Notes: generated by a model from the letters alone, not told the origin. DNA of 59,983 nucleotides from Clostridium sp. CAG:354_28_25 (GCA_001915925.1 MNRL01000012.1:1-59983); one strand, 5' to 3'; shown: positions 16,041 through 24,973, numbered from the stretch's first letter. Translations and numbers: made by a program.

Positions 16041-17897
16041 ATGACAGAAGAGAAGAAAAACTTAGATAATGAGAGAAAGGTAGGTACTAATTCGCAAAGA
16101 AGAAGAAAGAATTATACTACTAAGACAAAACAAAAAACAGTAAAACAAGCTAATACAGAAAATGTTAAACAAACAAGAAGTAAAACAAATACAAGAAAAA
16201 CTAAGAAAGGAACAGCAAAGCAAGAAGATTTCAGATTTAAACCAAGTAATTTAAAAATTATTCCATTAGGTGGTTTACACGAAATTGGAAAAAATATAAC
16301 AGTATTTGAATATGAAAATGATATTATTATAGTAGATTGCGGGTTAGCTTTCCCAGAAGATGATATGCTTGGTGTAGATTTAGTTATACCAGATATTTCA
16401 TACTTAGAGAAAAATAAAGATAAAATAAGAGCACTAATTATTACACATGGTCACGAAGATCATATTGGTGCTATACCATATTTATTAAAAAAGATAAATG
16501 TACCAATTTATGCAACAAGATTAACTTGTGGACTTATAAGAAATAAATTAGAAGAACATAAGTTAGTAAAATCTACAAAATTAGTAGAGGTTAAACAAGG
16601 AGAAGTTGTAAAGGCTGGAAAATTTAGTGTTGAATTTATTAGAAGCTCACACAGTATTCCAGATTCTGTTGCATTAGCTATTAAATCACCAGCAGGAACA
16701 GTAATTCATACAGGGGACTTTAAAATTGACTATACCCCAATAGATGGACAAATAATGGATTTTGGGCGTTTAGCAGAACTTGGTAACGAAGGTGTTTTAG
16801 CACTTATGTCAGACAGTACAAACTCAGAAAGAAAAGGATATACAATGTCTGAGAAAACTGTAGGTGATGTATTCGAAAGATTATTCCAAGGATGCAGAAA
16901 AAGAATAGTTGTTGCTACATTCGCCTCAAACGTTCACAGAGTTCAACAAATTGTAAATTGTGCTGTAAGATATAACAGAAAAATTGCTGTTTGTGGTAGA
17001 AGTATGATAAACATGATAAATACAGCAAGGGAATTAGATTATATTAAGGTTCCAGATAATGTATTTATAGATATAGACATGATAAAGAACTATACAGATG
17101 ATCAACTAGTAATAATTACAACAGGAAGTCAAGGAGAACCAATGTCTGCACTTACAAGAATGGCTTCAGGGGAACACAGAAAAGTTCAGATAACACCTGA
17201 TGATTTAATAATTATATCTGCAAACCCAATACCAGGAAATGAGAAATTAGTTTCTAAGGTAATAGATGATTTAATGCAAATAGGTGCAGAAGTTGTATAT
17301 AGTTCTTTAGCAGATGTACATGTTTCTGGACACGCTTGTCAAGAGGAACAAAGATTGATGCTAGCATTAGTTAAACCAAAATATTTCTTACCAGTACATG
17401 GAGAATATAGACAATTAAAAGCCCATGCAGAAACAGCAGAAGAAATGGGGATAGATAAAGATAATATATTTATGCTTACAAATGGTAGAGTATTAGAAAT
17501 GAACCAAGAAGAAGCTAAATTTACAACAAGTGTACAATCTGGTAGAGTATTAGTTGACGGTTTAGGAGTAGGAGACGTTGGAAACATTGTACTTCGCGAC
17601 AGACAACATTTATCTCAAGATGGTTTAATTATAATTGTTATGACAATGGATTCTGCTACAGGAGAAATTGTTGCAGGACCAGATGTAATTTCCAGAGGAT
17701 TTGTGTATGTAAGAGAGTCAGAAAACTTAATGGAAAATGTTAAAGCTGTTATCAGAAATGAAATAGAAAAATGTGAAAGAAATCATATTACAGATTGGTC
17801 TACAATTAAATCTAATTTAAGAGATAATTTAAAAGATTATATCGCACAAAAAACAAAGAGAAACCCAATGATTTTACCAATTATTATGGAAGTGTGA
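16041..17897 (+). CDS. rnjA: Ribonuclease J with Lys-rich N-terminal extension
   Basis: Metallo-beta-lactamase/beta-CASP nuclease with 5'-3' exo- and endonuclease activity in mRNA decay and rRNA maturation. At 618 residues it exceeds the usual ~555 because of a ~70-residue basic, low-complexity N-terminal tail (many K, R, T, Q). The catalytic motif is THGHEDHIG (about residues 134-142); further metal ligands lie in SHSIPDSV and HTGDF. Beta-CASP motifs follow: ATFASNVHR, TTGSQGEPMSAL, VHVSGHA and PVHGE. ATG 16041 follows AAGGAG. Its stop (TGA 17895-17897) is overlapped by a family B repeat. No in-frame CGG. Assignment to J1 versus J2 is not certain. Confidence 0.93.
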   Translation: MTEEKKNLDNERKVGTNSQRRRKNYTTKTKQKTVKQANTENVKQTRSKTNTRKTKKGTAKQEDFRFKPSNLKIIPLGGLHEIGKNITVFEYENDIIIVDCGLAFPEDDMLGVDLVIPDISYLEKNKDKIRALIITHGHEDHIGAIPYLLKKINVPIYATRLTCGLIRNKLEEHKLVKSTKLVEVKQGEVVKAGKFSVEFIRSSHSIPDSVALAIKSPAGTVIHTGDFKIDYTPIDGQIMDFGRLAELGNEGVLALMSDSTNSERKGYTMSEKTVGDVFERLFQGCRKRIVVATFASNVHRVQQIVNCAVRYNRKIAVCGRSMINMINTARELDYIKVPDNVFIDIDMIKNYTDDQLVIITTGSQGEPMSALTRMASGEHRKVQITPDDLIIISANPIPGNEKLVSKVIDDLMQIGAEVVYSSLADVHVSGHACQEEQRLMLALVKPKYFLPVHGEYRQLKAHAETAEEMGIDKDNIFMLTNGRVLEMNQEEAKFTTSVQSGRVLVDGLGVGDVGNIVLRDRQHLSQDGLIIIVMTMDSATGEIVAGPDVISRGFVYVRESENLMENVKAVIRNEIEKCERNHITDWSTIKSNLRDNLKDYIAQKTKRNPMILPIIMEV

Positions 17898-17922
17898 ACT
17901 TTAGGGACGGAGCTAAAAGTTC
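17896..17922 (+). repeat. Family B repeat overlapping the rnjA stop codon
   Basis: A 27-base unit starting GAACTTTAGGGACGGAGC and ending AAAAGTTC. Its first bases overlap the TGA stop of rnjA. Confidence 0.8.
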
Positions 17923-17950
17923 AAAGATAATTTAAATATTAAAAATAGAA

Positions 17951-17992
17951 AGGGATTATAGGAACGTCCCCAAATCCCGAAGGAACGTTCCT
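17951..17992 (-). repeat. Family A repeat (inverted) with adjoining palindrome
   Basis: AGGAACGTCCCCAAATCCC (17960-17978) is the reverse complement of the family A unit. It is flanked by AGGGATTAT and by the perfect palindrome AGGAACGTTCCT (17981-17992), so it looks like a compound REP. Confidence 0.8.
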
Positions 17993-18014
17993 ACCAATAA
18001 AGGAGAGATAATTA

Positions 18015-19673
18015 ATGGACTATAAAGATTTAGCAAATTTAATATTTCCAGATGTTAAACCAATAGAATATTATGAAGAAAAATATCCAAAAAGAAACCT
18101 AAAAGAAGGAGCGATAGTAACAAGATTTGCACCAAGTCCAACAGGATTTGTACATATTGGGGGATTATACCAAGCTTTGGTTGCAAGAAAAGTTGCAACA
18201 CAAACAGAAGGAGTATTTTTCTTAAGAATAGAAGATACAGATCAAAAAAGAGAGATAGAAAATGGTATTACAGACATCGTTAATTCTTTAAAAGATTTTG
18301 GAATTGAAGAAGACGAAGGAATGATAAATGAAACAGAAGAAAAAGGTAATTATGGTCCATATAAGCAATCTTTAAGAGGAGATATTTATAGATCATATGC
18401 TAAATACATGATAGAAATGGGAAAAGCATACCCATGTTTCTGTTCTGCTGAAGAAGTTGACGAAATAAGAAAAAAACAAGAAGCCGCAAAAGTAAGACCT
18501 GGATATTATGGAGTTTGGGCTAAATGTAGGAATTTGACAGTAGAAGAAATGGCAGAAAAAATAAAAGCAGGAGAAAAATATATTATTAGATTTAAATCAC
18601 CAGGAAGAGAAGATAGAAAGATAAAACATCATGATGTAATAAAAGGAAATGTTACTTTCCCAGAAAATGACCAAGATATAGTAATTATTAAAGCTGATGG
18701 TCTTCCTACATATCATTTTGCACATATTGTAGATGACCACTTAATGGGAACAACACATGTAATAAGAAGTGATGAATGGCTTTCATCTGTTCCATTACAT
18801 TTACAATTATTCCAAGAAATTGGATTTAAAGCACCAAAATATGTTCACATTTCACCAATTATGAAAAATGATAATGGAAATAAGAGAAAACTAAGTAAAA
18901 GAAAAGACCCAGAAGCAGCAGTAAGCTATTATGCAGAACAAGGAATACCAGCAGAAGCTGTAAAAGAATATTTATTAAATATTGCAAATTCAAATTTCGA
19001 AAATTGGAGAAGACAAAATCCAACAGAAGATATGGAACATTTCGAATTACAATTAAATAAAATGAGTGTAAGTGGAGCTCTATTTGATATGGTTAAATTA
19101 CTTGATGTTTCAAAATCAGTTATTTCTAGATTTGATGCAGAAAAAGTATATAGTGAATCATTAAAATGGGCAGAAAAATATGATGAAGAATTAGCAGAAA
19201 TGCTAAAAGCAGATAAAGAATATGCTTTAAAAATATTTGGTATAGAAAGAGGAAATAAGAAACCTCGTAAAGATATTGCTAAATGGTCAGATGTAAAAAA
19301 TGAAATTTCATATATGTATGATGAAAAATTTTATGCACAAAATGTAAATTATGAATACCAAAAAATTTCAGATAGTGATAAAATAAAAACAATATTAGAT
19401 GAATATATAAATAATTATTTTGATGAAAATGATGATAAACAAGAATGGTTTAACAAAATAAAAGAATTAGCAGGAAAATTAGGATATGCAAGCGAAGTAA
19501 AAGAATTTAAAGCAAATCCAGATAAATATGAGGCACATGTTGGAGATGTAAGTACAGTGCTAAGAATAGCTTTAACTGGAAGATCAAATACACCAGATAT
19601 GTATGAAATAATGGAAATAATGGGAAAAGATAGAATAAAAGAAAGATTTGAACATGCGAAAAAAGAATTGTAA
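18015..19673 (+). CDS. gltX: Glutamyl-tRNA synthetase
   Basis: Class I synthetase charging tRNA-Glu (and often tRNA-Gln in Clostridia, followed by GatCAB amidation). 552 residues, longer than the ~485 typical of E. coli, with an N-terminal extension of ~35 residues and extended C-terminal domain seen in clostridial homologs. The HIGH-type signature is FAPSPTGFVHIGG (about residues 39-51) and the KMSKS-type loop is KRKLSKRKD (near 297-305). ATG 18015 follows AAAGGAGAG. mscS follows after 21 bases and probably shares the transcript. No T-box leader is visible. Confidence 0.95.
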   Translation: MDYKDLANLIFPDVKPIEYYEEKYPKRNLKEGAIVTRFAPSPTGFVHIGGLYQALVARKVATQTEGVFFLRIEDTDQKREIENGITDIVNSLKDFGIEEDEGMINETEEKGNYGPYKQSLRGDIYRSYAKYMIEMGKAYPCFCSAEEVDEIRKKQEAAKVRPGYYGVWAKCRNLTVEEMAEKIKAGEKYIIRFKSPGREDRKIKHHDVIKGNVTFPENDQDIVIIKADGLPTYHFAHIVDDHLMGTTHVIRSDEWLSSVPLHLQLFQEIGFKAPKYVHISPIMKNDNGNKRKLSKRKDPEAAVSYYAEQGIPAEAVKEYLLNIANSNFENWRRQNPTEDMEHFELQLNKMSVSGALFDMVKLLDVSKSVISRFDAEKVYSESLKWAEKYDEELAEMLKADKEYALKIFGIERGNKKPRKDIAKWSDVKNEISYMYDEKFYAQNVNYEYQKISDSDKIKTILDEYINNYFDENDDKQEWFNKIKELAGKLGYASEVKEFKANPDKYEAHVGDVSTVLRIALTGRSNTPDMYEIMEIMGKDRIKERFEHAKKEL

Positions 19674-19694
19674 TTAAACAAGGGAGAATAGCCT

Positions 19695-20792
19695 ATGGAT
19701 AAACTAATGGATTTAGTTAATTATTTTAAAACAATTGATTTAAAACAAGTAATTGATATTTTAATAGCCATTGCAATTATAATATTTTTCTATATATTTA
19801 GCTCTGGTTTATCTTATATTTTAATAAGAATTTTTAAAAGAAAGAAAACAGATAAAGAACGAATAAAGAAAATGCCTTTTTATAAACCACTAAAAATATT
19901 TTTTATAGTTTTAGGAGTATTTTTAGCTACAAGAGTTTTGCAAATACAAGGAAAAGCAATGAATATAATTGAATTAACATTTAAGATTATTTGTGTAATT
20001 TTATTTGCAAAAGCATTAGCGGGCTGTTTTACAACAGATTCAAAGACGATGAGAAAATTACAAAGAAAGTTTATGACAGAGGCTGATGATAATAGAGTAA
20101 ACTTTATATACAAAACTATAAGATGTGTTATATATATAATTGCTGTACTAGTAGTTATTGCTTTATTAGGAATTAACTTAAATACTATACTTGCAGGTTT
20201 AGGAATAGGAAGTGTTGTAATTACACTTGCAGCTCAAGATACAGCTAAAAACTTATTTGGTGGAGTTATGATTTTAATAGACAAACCATTTGTTATAGGT
20301 GACTGGGTACAAACACCAAATTACGAGGGCATAGTAGAAGATATATCTTTTAGGAGTACAGGCATAAGAACATTCGATAATTCATTAGTAAATATACCAA
20401 ATGGAGTATTATCAAATGAGGCTGTTATAAACTGGAGTAAGATGGAAAAAAGAAAATATAAATTAGACTTAAAACTTCCATTAGATACACCAGTAGATGT
20501 AATACAAAGGATTACAAGTAAAATATATTTTATGCTTATAAATCATCCAAATGTAATAAATGACGATACATATGTAAAATTTGATGAAATAGACCCAGAC
20601 GGTGTTTCTATAATGATATATGTTTTTACTAATTCTGTTGACTATGGTAGCTACTTAAATGCTAAAGAGCATATAAATAAAAATATATTAGAGATTCTAG
20701 AAAAAGAGGGTGTGGATTTAGCATATCCAACAAGTACAGTATTAGTAAAAGATGGTAATAAAGTAAAAGAAGATATTAAAAAAATAAATTAG
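19695..20792 (+). CDS. Small-conductance mechanosensitive channel (MscS family)
   Basis: 365 residues with several N-terminal membrane segments, the pore-lining helix and beta domain. The family signature GSVVITLAAQDTAKNLFGG and the following DKPFVIGDWV (about residues 170-200) are clear. It opens under membrane tension to release solutes on osmotic downshift. It lies 21 bases after gltX with GGGAG at 19682-19686 and is followed by a family A repeat and a strong terminator. Confidence 0.92.
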   Translation: MDKLMDLVNYFKTIDLKQVIDILIAIAIIIFFYIFSSGLSYILIRIFKRKKTDKERIKKMPFYKPLKIFFIVLGVFLATRVLQIQGKAMNIIELTFKIICVILFAKALAGCFTTDSKTMRKLQRKFMTEADDNRVNFIYKTIRCVIYIIAVLVVIALLGINLNTILAGLGIGSVVITLAAQDTAKNLFGGVMILIDKPFVIGDWVQTPNYEGIVEDISFRSTGIRTFDNSLVNIPNGVLSNEAVINWSKMEKRKYKLDLKLPLDTPVDVIQRITSKIYFMLINHPNVINDDTYVKFDEIDPDGVSIMIYVFTNSVDYGSYLNAKEHINKNILEILEKEGVDLAYPTSTVLVKDGNKVKEDIKKIN

Positions 20793-20798
20793 GAGTTC

Positions 20799-20828
20799 AG
20801 GGATTTGGGGACGTTCCTCAAAATCCCT
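20799..20828 (+). repeat. Family A repeat after mscS
   Basis: GGGATTTGGGGACGTTCCT (20800-20818), bounded by AGGGATTT (20799-20806) and AAATCCCT (20821-20828) that can pair to form a hairpin. Confidence 0.8.
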
Positions 20829-20844
20829 TTTTGGTTGCAAATAT

Positions 20845-20882
20845 AAACTGTAGAAGAGATAAAAAGCTTCTACAGTTTTTTG
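20845..20882 (+). terminator. Terminator after mscS
   Basis: Perfect 12-bp stem AAACTGTAGAAG (20845-20856)/CTTCTACAGTTT (20867-20878) followed by T residues. Confidence 0.9.
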
Positions 20883-20941
20883 CGTAAAAAGTGATTTATT
20901 TTATGAATAAAAAAATATTATTTAAAAATAATAATAAAAGG

Positions 20942-20970
20942 TTGACAAAAACACATAGTATCAATATAAT
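20942..20970 (+). promoter_or_regulatory. nadD-nadE promoter
   Basis: TTGACA (20942-20947), 17-base spacer, TATAAT (20965-20970), both perfect. A palindromic operator follows 14 bases after the -10. Confidence 0.85.
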
Positions 20971-20984
20971 AATAACAAATATAA

Positions 20985-21005
20985 CTTATTAACTTTTTGA
21001 TAATA
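20985..21005. promoter_or_regulatory. Putative NrtR operator, nadD promoter
   Basis: Imperfect palindrome with half sites TTATTAAC and GATAATA around TTTTT. The same 21 bases occur in reverse complement directly after the pncB -10 (25163-25184), and a related palindrome is at 25095-25115. Because these are the two NAD-biosynthesis promoters in the window and an NrtR-type regulator gene lies between them, it is inferred to be the NrtR binding site. Confidence 0.7.
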
Positions 21006-21026
21006 TCAAATAAAGGAGAGATGCCT

Positions 21027-21635
21027 ATGGAAAATGATAAGATAATAGTAGTGTTTGGAGGATCTTTTAATCCACCACTAAATTCACATTTTTCATTAGC
21101 AGAACAAATTGTATCCGAATACGAAAACGTAGAAAAGATAATTTTTGTACCAGTAAATCAAAAATATCAAAAGAAAGGTTTACTAGAAAATAAATATAGG
21201 TATGAAATGCTAAAATGCGTTTGTGATAAAAATGATAAATTCGAAGTATCAGATATAGAATTAAGAAACGAAAGACAATTATACACTATAGAAACTTTAG
21301 AAGAAATTCAAAAGATGTATCCTAATAAAACAATCTGGTTTACAACAGGAAGTGATAACTTAAGAGAATTAAATACTTGGGAAAAAGCGGATGAATTAGT
21401 CAAAAAATTTAAAGTACTAGTGTTAGAAAGAGATGAAGACTGCTTAGAAGATATAATAAATAATGATAGCTTTTTAAAAGAAAATGAAAAATCATTTATA
21501 AAAGTAAAAAATAATGTTAGAAGTGGTTTAAGTTCATCATTTGTAAGAGAAAAGATTAAAGAAGGAAAAAGTATACGTTACTTTACACCAGATGAAGTAT
21601 ATTCATATATAAAAGTAAATAATTTATTTAAATGA
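21027..21635 (+). CDS. nadD: Nicotinate-nucleotide adenylyltransferase
   Basis: 202 residues. Transfers AMP to nicotinate mononucleotide, giving deamido-NAD. The nucleotidyltransferase motif VVFGGSFNPPLNSHFSLAEQ is at about residues 8-27 and the late motif SGLSSSFVREKI near 173. In-frame TTG 20997 and ATG 21021 are upstream, but ATG 21027 has the best spacing (8 bases) from AGGAG, and the upstream region is the operator. nadE follows and is probably co-transcribed across a family B repeat. Confidence 0.92.
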   Translation: MENDKIIVVFGGSFNPPLNSHFSLAEQIVSEYENVEKIIFVPVNQKYQKKGLLENKYRYEMLKCVCDKNDKFEVSDIELRNERQLYTIETLEEIQKMYPNKTIWFTTGSDNLRELNTWEKADELVKKFKVLVLERDEDCLEDIINNDSFLKENEKSFIKVKNNVRSGLSSSFVREKIKEGKSIRYFTPDEVYSYIKVNNLFK

Positions 21636-21640
21636 ACTTT

Positions 21641-21667
21641 GAACTTTAGGGACGGGGTTATAAGTTT
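21641..21667 (+). repeat. Family B repeat between nadD and nadE
   Basis: GAACTTTAGGGACGGGG then TTATAAGTTT. The nadD stop TGA (21633-21635) is followed by a duplicated ACTTTGAACTTT, so the unit abuts the stop codon as at cwlD and rnjA. Confidence 0.75.
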
Positions 21668-21687
21668 AAAATAAAGGAGGAAGATAT

Positions 21688-22455
21688 ATGTTAAGTGAAA
21701 TAGAATTAAGGAAACACATAGATAAAATAGTTTTGTGGATGCAGGAGTATGTAAATAAAGTAGGGGCAAAAGGAGTGGTAATTGGAAATAGTGGAGGTAA
21801 AGATAGTGCTACAGTTATAGCTCTTGCAAGCCTTGCATTAGGAAAAGAAAAAGTTTTAACTGTTGGCATGCCATGTCAGTCAAAAGAAAAGGATTTAGAA
21901 GATGCAAAACTAGTTGCACAAACATTTGGCATAAAAATTTTAGAAATTAATTTAACAGATACATATGAAAAATTAGAAAAAGAGCTTAATACAAAAATAG
22001 GTGAAGAATTGGCAGAAGAAGCAAAAATAAATATTAAACCAAGACTTAGAATGACTACATTATATGCGATTGCACAAAATTATAATTATCTAGTTATGGG
22101 AACAGGAAATTTGTGTGAAGCAATGGTTGGATATACAACAAAATGGGGAGACAGTGCAAGTGATTTTAATCCAATTGCAAATTTTACAGTTGATGAGGTT
22201 TTAAAGATAGGAGAAATATTAGGAGTACCTGAAAAAATTATAAAAAAGGCACCAAGTGATGGATTAAGTGATAAAAGTGATGAAGAAAAAATGGGAATAA
22301 CATATAAGGAAGTTGCAGAATATATAGAAACAGGAAAAACAAATGAAGATAAGATGAAAAAAATAGAAAAACGATATATGAATTCTAAACATAAAAGAGA
22401 AAAAATCCCAACATACGATTTTGAAAGAAAAAATTATTTAAATGAATTGAAATAA
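21688..22455 (+). CDS. nadE: Ammonia-dependent NAD synthetase
   Basis: 255 residues. Amidates deamido-NAD to NAD using ATP and NH3. The PP-loop ATP site is VVIGNSGGKDSATVIALA (about residues 30-47). Further family motifs are MGTGNLCEAMVGYTTKWGD and APSDGLSDKSDEE. The glutaminase domain of long NadE is absent, consistent with the ammonia-dependent form. RBS AAGGAGG precedes ATG 21688. It is the second gene of the nadD-nadE operon; the permease gene follows after 16 bases. Confidence 0.95.
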   Translation: MLSEIELRKHIDKIVLWMQEYVNKVGAKGVVIGNSGGKDSATVIALASLALGKEKVLTVGMPCQSKEKDLEDAKLVAQTFGIKILEINLTDTYEKLEKELNTKIGEELAEEAKINIKPRLRMTTLYAIAQNYNYLVMGTGNLCEAMVGYTTKWGDSASDFNPIANFTVDEVLKIGEILGVPEKIIKKAPSDGLSDKSDEEKMGITYKEVAEYIETGKTNEDKMKKIEKRYMNSKHKREKIPTYDFERKNYLNELK

Positions 22456-22471
22456 TAAGGGGGAGATTTTT

Positions 22472-23557
22472 ATGAATGATGATATTAAAACCAAAATAAA
22501 AAAGTTTTTTTCATATGTGTTTATAGATGGTTTAACAGGAATGGCTTGGGGCTTATTTTCTACTCTAATTATTGGATTAATAATAGAACAACTAGGCAAA
22601 CTAATTGGTGGAAATGTAGGAAATTTGATTGTAGTAATTGGAAAAATAGCTGCAAGCTTAACTGGTGCAGGTATTGGAGTTGGAGTAGCAGTAAAATATA
22701 AGGAAACACCTTTTGTTACAATTTCTGCAGCAATTGCGGGGTTAATAGGTGCTTTTGCAAGTAAGATATTACAAGGTTCTGTCTTAGTAGATGGAACTAT
22801 TATTTTAAATGGACCAGGAGAGCCACTTGGAGCATTTATAGCAAGTTTTATAGGAATTATTTGTGGTAGATGGATACAAGGTAAAACTAAATTGGATATT
22901 ATTTTAGTTCCTATTTTTACAATAATGATAGGTGGAGCTGTTGGATTATTAGTGGGTCCACCAATTTCAAATTTTATGCTAGCGCTAGGTGAACTTATTA
23001 ATTGGGCAGTGGATAAACAACCGGTTATAATGGGAATATTAGTATCTGTTTTGATGGGAATGATATTAACTCTACCAATAAGTTCTGCAGCACTGGCTAT
23101 CATATTAAATTTAAGTGGATTAGCAGGTGGAGCAGCTACAGTTGGTTGCTGTGCTAATATGGTTGGATTTGCAGTTGCAAGCTTTAAAGAAAACGGAATT
23201 TCTGGACTTATTTCGCAAGGATTGGGAACATCAATGTTGCAAGTTCCAAATATTATGAAAAAGCCAATTATCTGGCTTCCTGCAATTATTGCTAGTGCAA
23301 TTTTAGGACCAATTTCGACTGTGGTATTACATATGACAAATAATGCTTCTGGAGCAGGAATGGGAACCGCAGGTTTGGTTGGTCAACTAATGACTTGGCA
23401 AGATATGAGTGAAAGTGAAAATGGAGTGGTATTAATAATAAAAATTATATTACTACACTTTATATTACCTGGTGTTATAGCTTGGGTTACAAGTTATATT
23501 ATGAGAAAAAAGGGTTTGATAAAAGACGGAGATATGAAGCTTGAAAGTAGCATCTAG
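22472..23557 (+). CDS. PTS_EIIC_2-type membrane permease
   Basis: A 361-residue polytopic membrane protein with about nine or ten hydrophobic segments and many Gly/Ala-rich helices. It resembles the stand-alone PTS EIIC family 2 proteins annotated as PTS sugar transporter subunit IIC, but no IIA or IIB gene or phosphorylatable domain is nearby. GGGGGAG lies ahead of ATG 22472. It is 16 bases after nadE and so is likely the third gene of the nadD-nadE operon, which makes an NAD-precursor transport role worth testing. That role is inference from position only. Confidence 0.7.
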   Translation: MNDDIKTKIKKFFSYVFIDGLTGMAWGLFSTLIIGLIIEQLGKLIGGNVGNLIVVIGKIAASLTGAGIGVGVAVKYKETPFVTISAAIAGLIGAFASKILQGSVLVDGTIILNGPGEPLGAFIASFIGIICGRWIQGKTKLDIILVPIFTIMIGGAVGLLVGPPISNFMLALGELINWAVDKQPVIMGILVSVLMGMILTLPISSAALAIILNLSGLAGGAATVGCCANMVGFAVASFKENGISGLISQGLGTSMLQVPNIMKKPIIWLPAIIASAILGPISTVVLHMTNNASGAGMGTAGLVGQLMTWQDMSESENGVVLIIKIILLHFILPGVIAWVTSYIMRKKGLIKDGDMKLESSI

Positions 23558-23558
23558 A

Positions 23559-23587
23559 TTGACTTAAAGCGTAAAATGGTGTATAAT
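23559..23587 (+). promoter_or_regulatory. Promoter of the 23623 gene
   Basis: TTGACT (23559-23564), 17-base spacer, TATAAT (23582-23587), beginning right at the permease stop codon. Confidence 0.75.
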
Positions 23588-23622
23588 ATAATTTAGACAA
23601 AAAAGAAAAGAGAGGTAGAATT

Positions 23623-23952
23623 ATGAAAAAAATACGGATTGCATATTCAAAATTAGCATTTGGTGTTAGGTATGCCTTGGCATATGTATGGACTGTAATT
23701 ATGGTCATGGGAATTGCTTTTGGCGTTAAACTTGACAACACTTACTTTTGGCTAGTTCCAGGGTCGATAATCCTCGGATTATTTATACTGAAGGATAAAA
23801 TCGATCGGGTTTTGAGTATATTACTGATACTGAATACAGGTTTTTTTATACTGGAGATTCTGACAGAGAATGTCGATAAATGGTCAGTAATTACGATGGA
23901 ACTAATGATAATCATTATAGGTCCGTTATTTTTTAAGGAGCATGCTAAGTAA
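23623..23952 (+). CDS. Small four-helix membrane protein, unknown
   Basis: 109 residues with about four hydrophobic segments (near 14-34, 40-56, 61-80 and 89-105) and little soluble domain. I do not recognise a family. Base composition is more G/C-rich than its neighbours, and it has two in-frame CGG codons (23635-23637 and 23806-23808), which native genes here avoid. It has its own promoter, an AGAGGTAG site and its own terminator, and it separates the nadE/permease genes from nrtR. It is probably an accessory insertion. Confidence 0.6.
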   Translation: MKKIRIAYSKLAFGVRYALAYVWTVIMVMGIAFGVKLDNTYFWLVPGSIILGLFILKDKIDRVLSILLILNTGFFILEILTENVDKWSVITMELMIIIIGPLFFKEHAK

Positions 23953-23974
23953 AGCGTGCTCCGTTCTATTTTTG
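23937..23974 (+). terminator. Terminator of the 23623 gene
   Basis: GGAGCATGC (23937-23945)/GCGTGCTCC (23954-23962) stem overlapping the stop codon, followed by a T-rich run. Confidence 0.8.
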
Positions 23975-23984
23975 TAGGAAGTTA

Positions 23985-24003
23985 AGGAACGTCCCCAAAT
24001 CCC
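23985..24003 (-). repeat. Family A repeat (inverted)
   Basis: AGGAACGTCCCCAAATCCC, the exact reverse complement of the family A unit at 20800-20818. Confidence 0.85.
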
Positions 24004-24022
24004 GAACATCTCAAAGTCCTGA

Positions 24023-24051
24023 TTGACAAAAACAACCCATCATAGTATTAT
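24023..24051 (+). promoter_or_regulatory. nrtR promoter
   Basis: TTGACA (24023-24028), 17-base spacer, TATTAT (24046-24051); an overlapping TATAAT lies at 24049-24054. No clear copy of the NAD operator is seen here. Confidence 0.65.
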
Positions 24052-24081
24052 AATGATATTAAGAGATAAGGAGAGATATAT

Positions 24082-24957
24082 ATGACAGAGGAAGAATTTT
24101 TAAAAAATTATGATTCAAATCAATTTTTTAAACCATCTGTAACGGTTGATTCTATAATATTTACAATACGTGATGTAGAAACAGATAATTATAGAAAATT
24201 ACCAGAAAAGAAATTACAAGTCTTATTAGTTAAAAGGGCAGAACATCCATATATGGGTAAATGGTCATTGCCGGGAACATTTGTAAGAAAAGAAGAAAGA
24301 TTTGAGGAAGCTGTACAAAGAAGTTTAAAAGCAAAAACAAATATGCAAGATATATATTTGGAACAATTATATTCATGGGGAGATCCAAATCGCGATCCAA
24401 GAACTAGAATAATTAGTACATCATATATGGGTCTTGTAGATAGTGAAAAAGTTTGCATTAAATCTGGAGGAAGTACACAAGATGCAAATTGGTTTACTGT
24501 TACATTAAATTCTCTTAAAGAGAAAATGACAGAAAATAAGCACGGATATAAAAAAGAAGAAGAGATAGAAATTTTATTAGAAAGCAAGACAGAGACTATA
24601 AAAAATAAAGTAAAAGTAGTCAAAGAATTAGTTGATGGAAACCAAATTATATATACACAAATATTAGAATCTGAACTTGCTTTTGATCATGCAAAAATGC
24701 TTATTTATGCAATTGAAAGATTAAAGAATAAGGTTGAGTATACAACAATTGCATTTAACTTAATGCCAGAAAAATTTACATTAACTAAATTACAACAGGT
24801 ATATGAAATATTGTTAGACAAGCCATTATTGAAAGCTAATTTTAGAAGAAAGATTGCAGATATGGTTATAGAAACAGATGAATATGAAGAAAATACAGGA
24901 CATAGACCTTCAAAATTATATTGCTTTAATAAGAATTGGCAACCACATATATTTTAA
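24082..24957 (+). CDS. nrtR: NrtR-family regulator of NAD metabolism (Nudix + winged helix)
   Basis: 291 residues. An N-terminal Nudix domain (about 20-150) has WSLPGTFVRKEERFEEAV, but the catalytic REUxEE segment reads RSLKAK, so hydrolysis is probably lost, as in NrtR regulators that use the domain to sense ADP-ribose-type metabolites. The NrtR-typical WGDPNRDPRTRIIST follows. The C-terminal 70 residues (TLTKLQQVYEILLDKPLLKANFRRKI) form the winged helix. It sits between nadD-nadE and pncB, and matching palindromes lie at both promoters, so it probably represses both. Family assignment is confident; the regulated sites are inferred. Confidence 0.88.
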   Translation: MTEEEFLKNYDSNQFFKPSVTVDSIIFTIRDVETDNYRKLPEKKLQVLLVKRAEHPYMGKWSLPGTFVRKEERFEEAVQRSLKAKTNMQDIYLEQLYSWGDPNRDPRTRIISTSYMGLVDSEKVCIKSGGSTQDANWFTVTLNSLKEKMTENKHGYKKEEEIEILLESKTETIKNKVKVVKELVDGNQIIYTQILESELAFDHAKMLIYAIERLKNKVEYTTIAFNLMPEKFTLTKLQQVYEILLDKPLLKANFRRKIADMVIETDEYEENTGHRPSKLYCFNKNWQPHIF

Positions 24958-24973
24958 TATAAGATTTTTAGAC

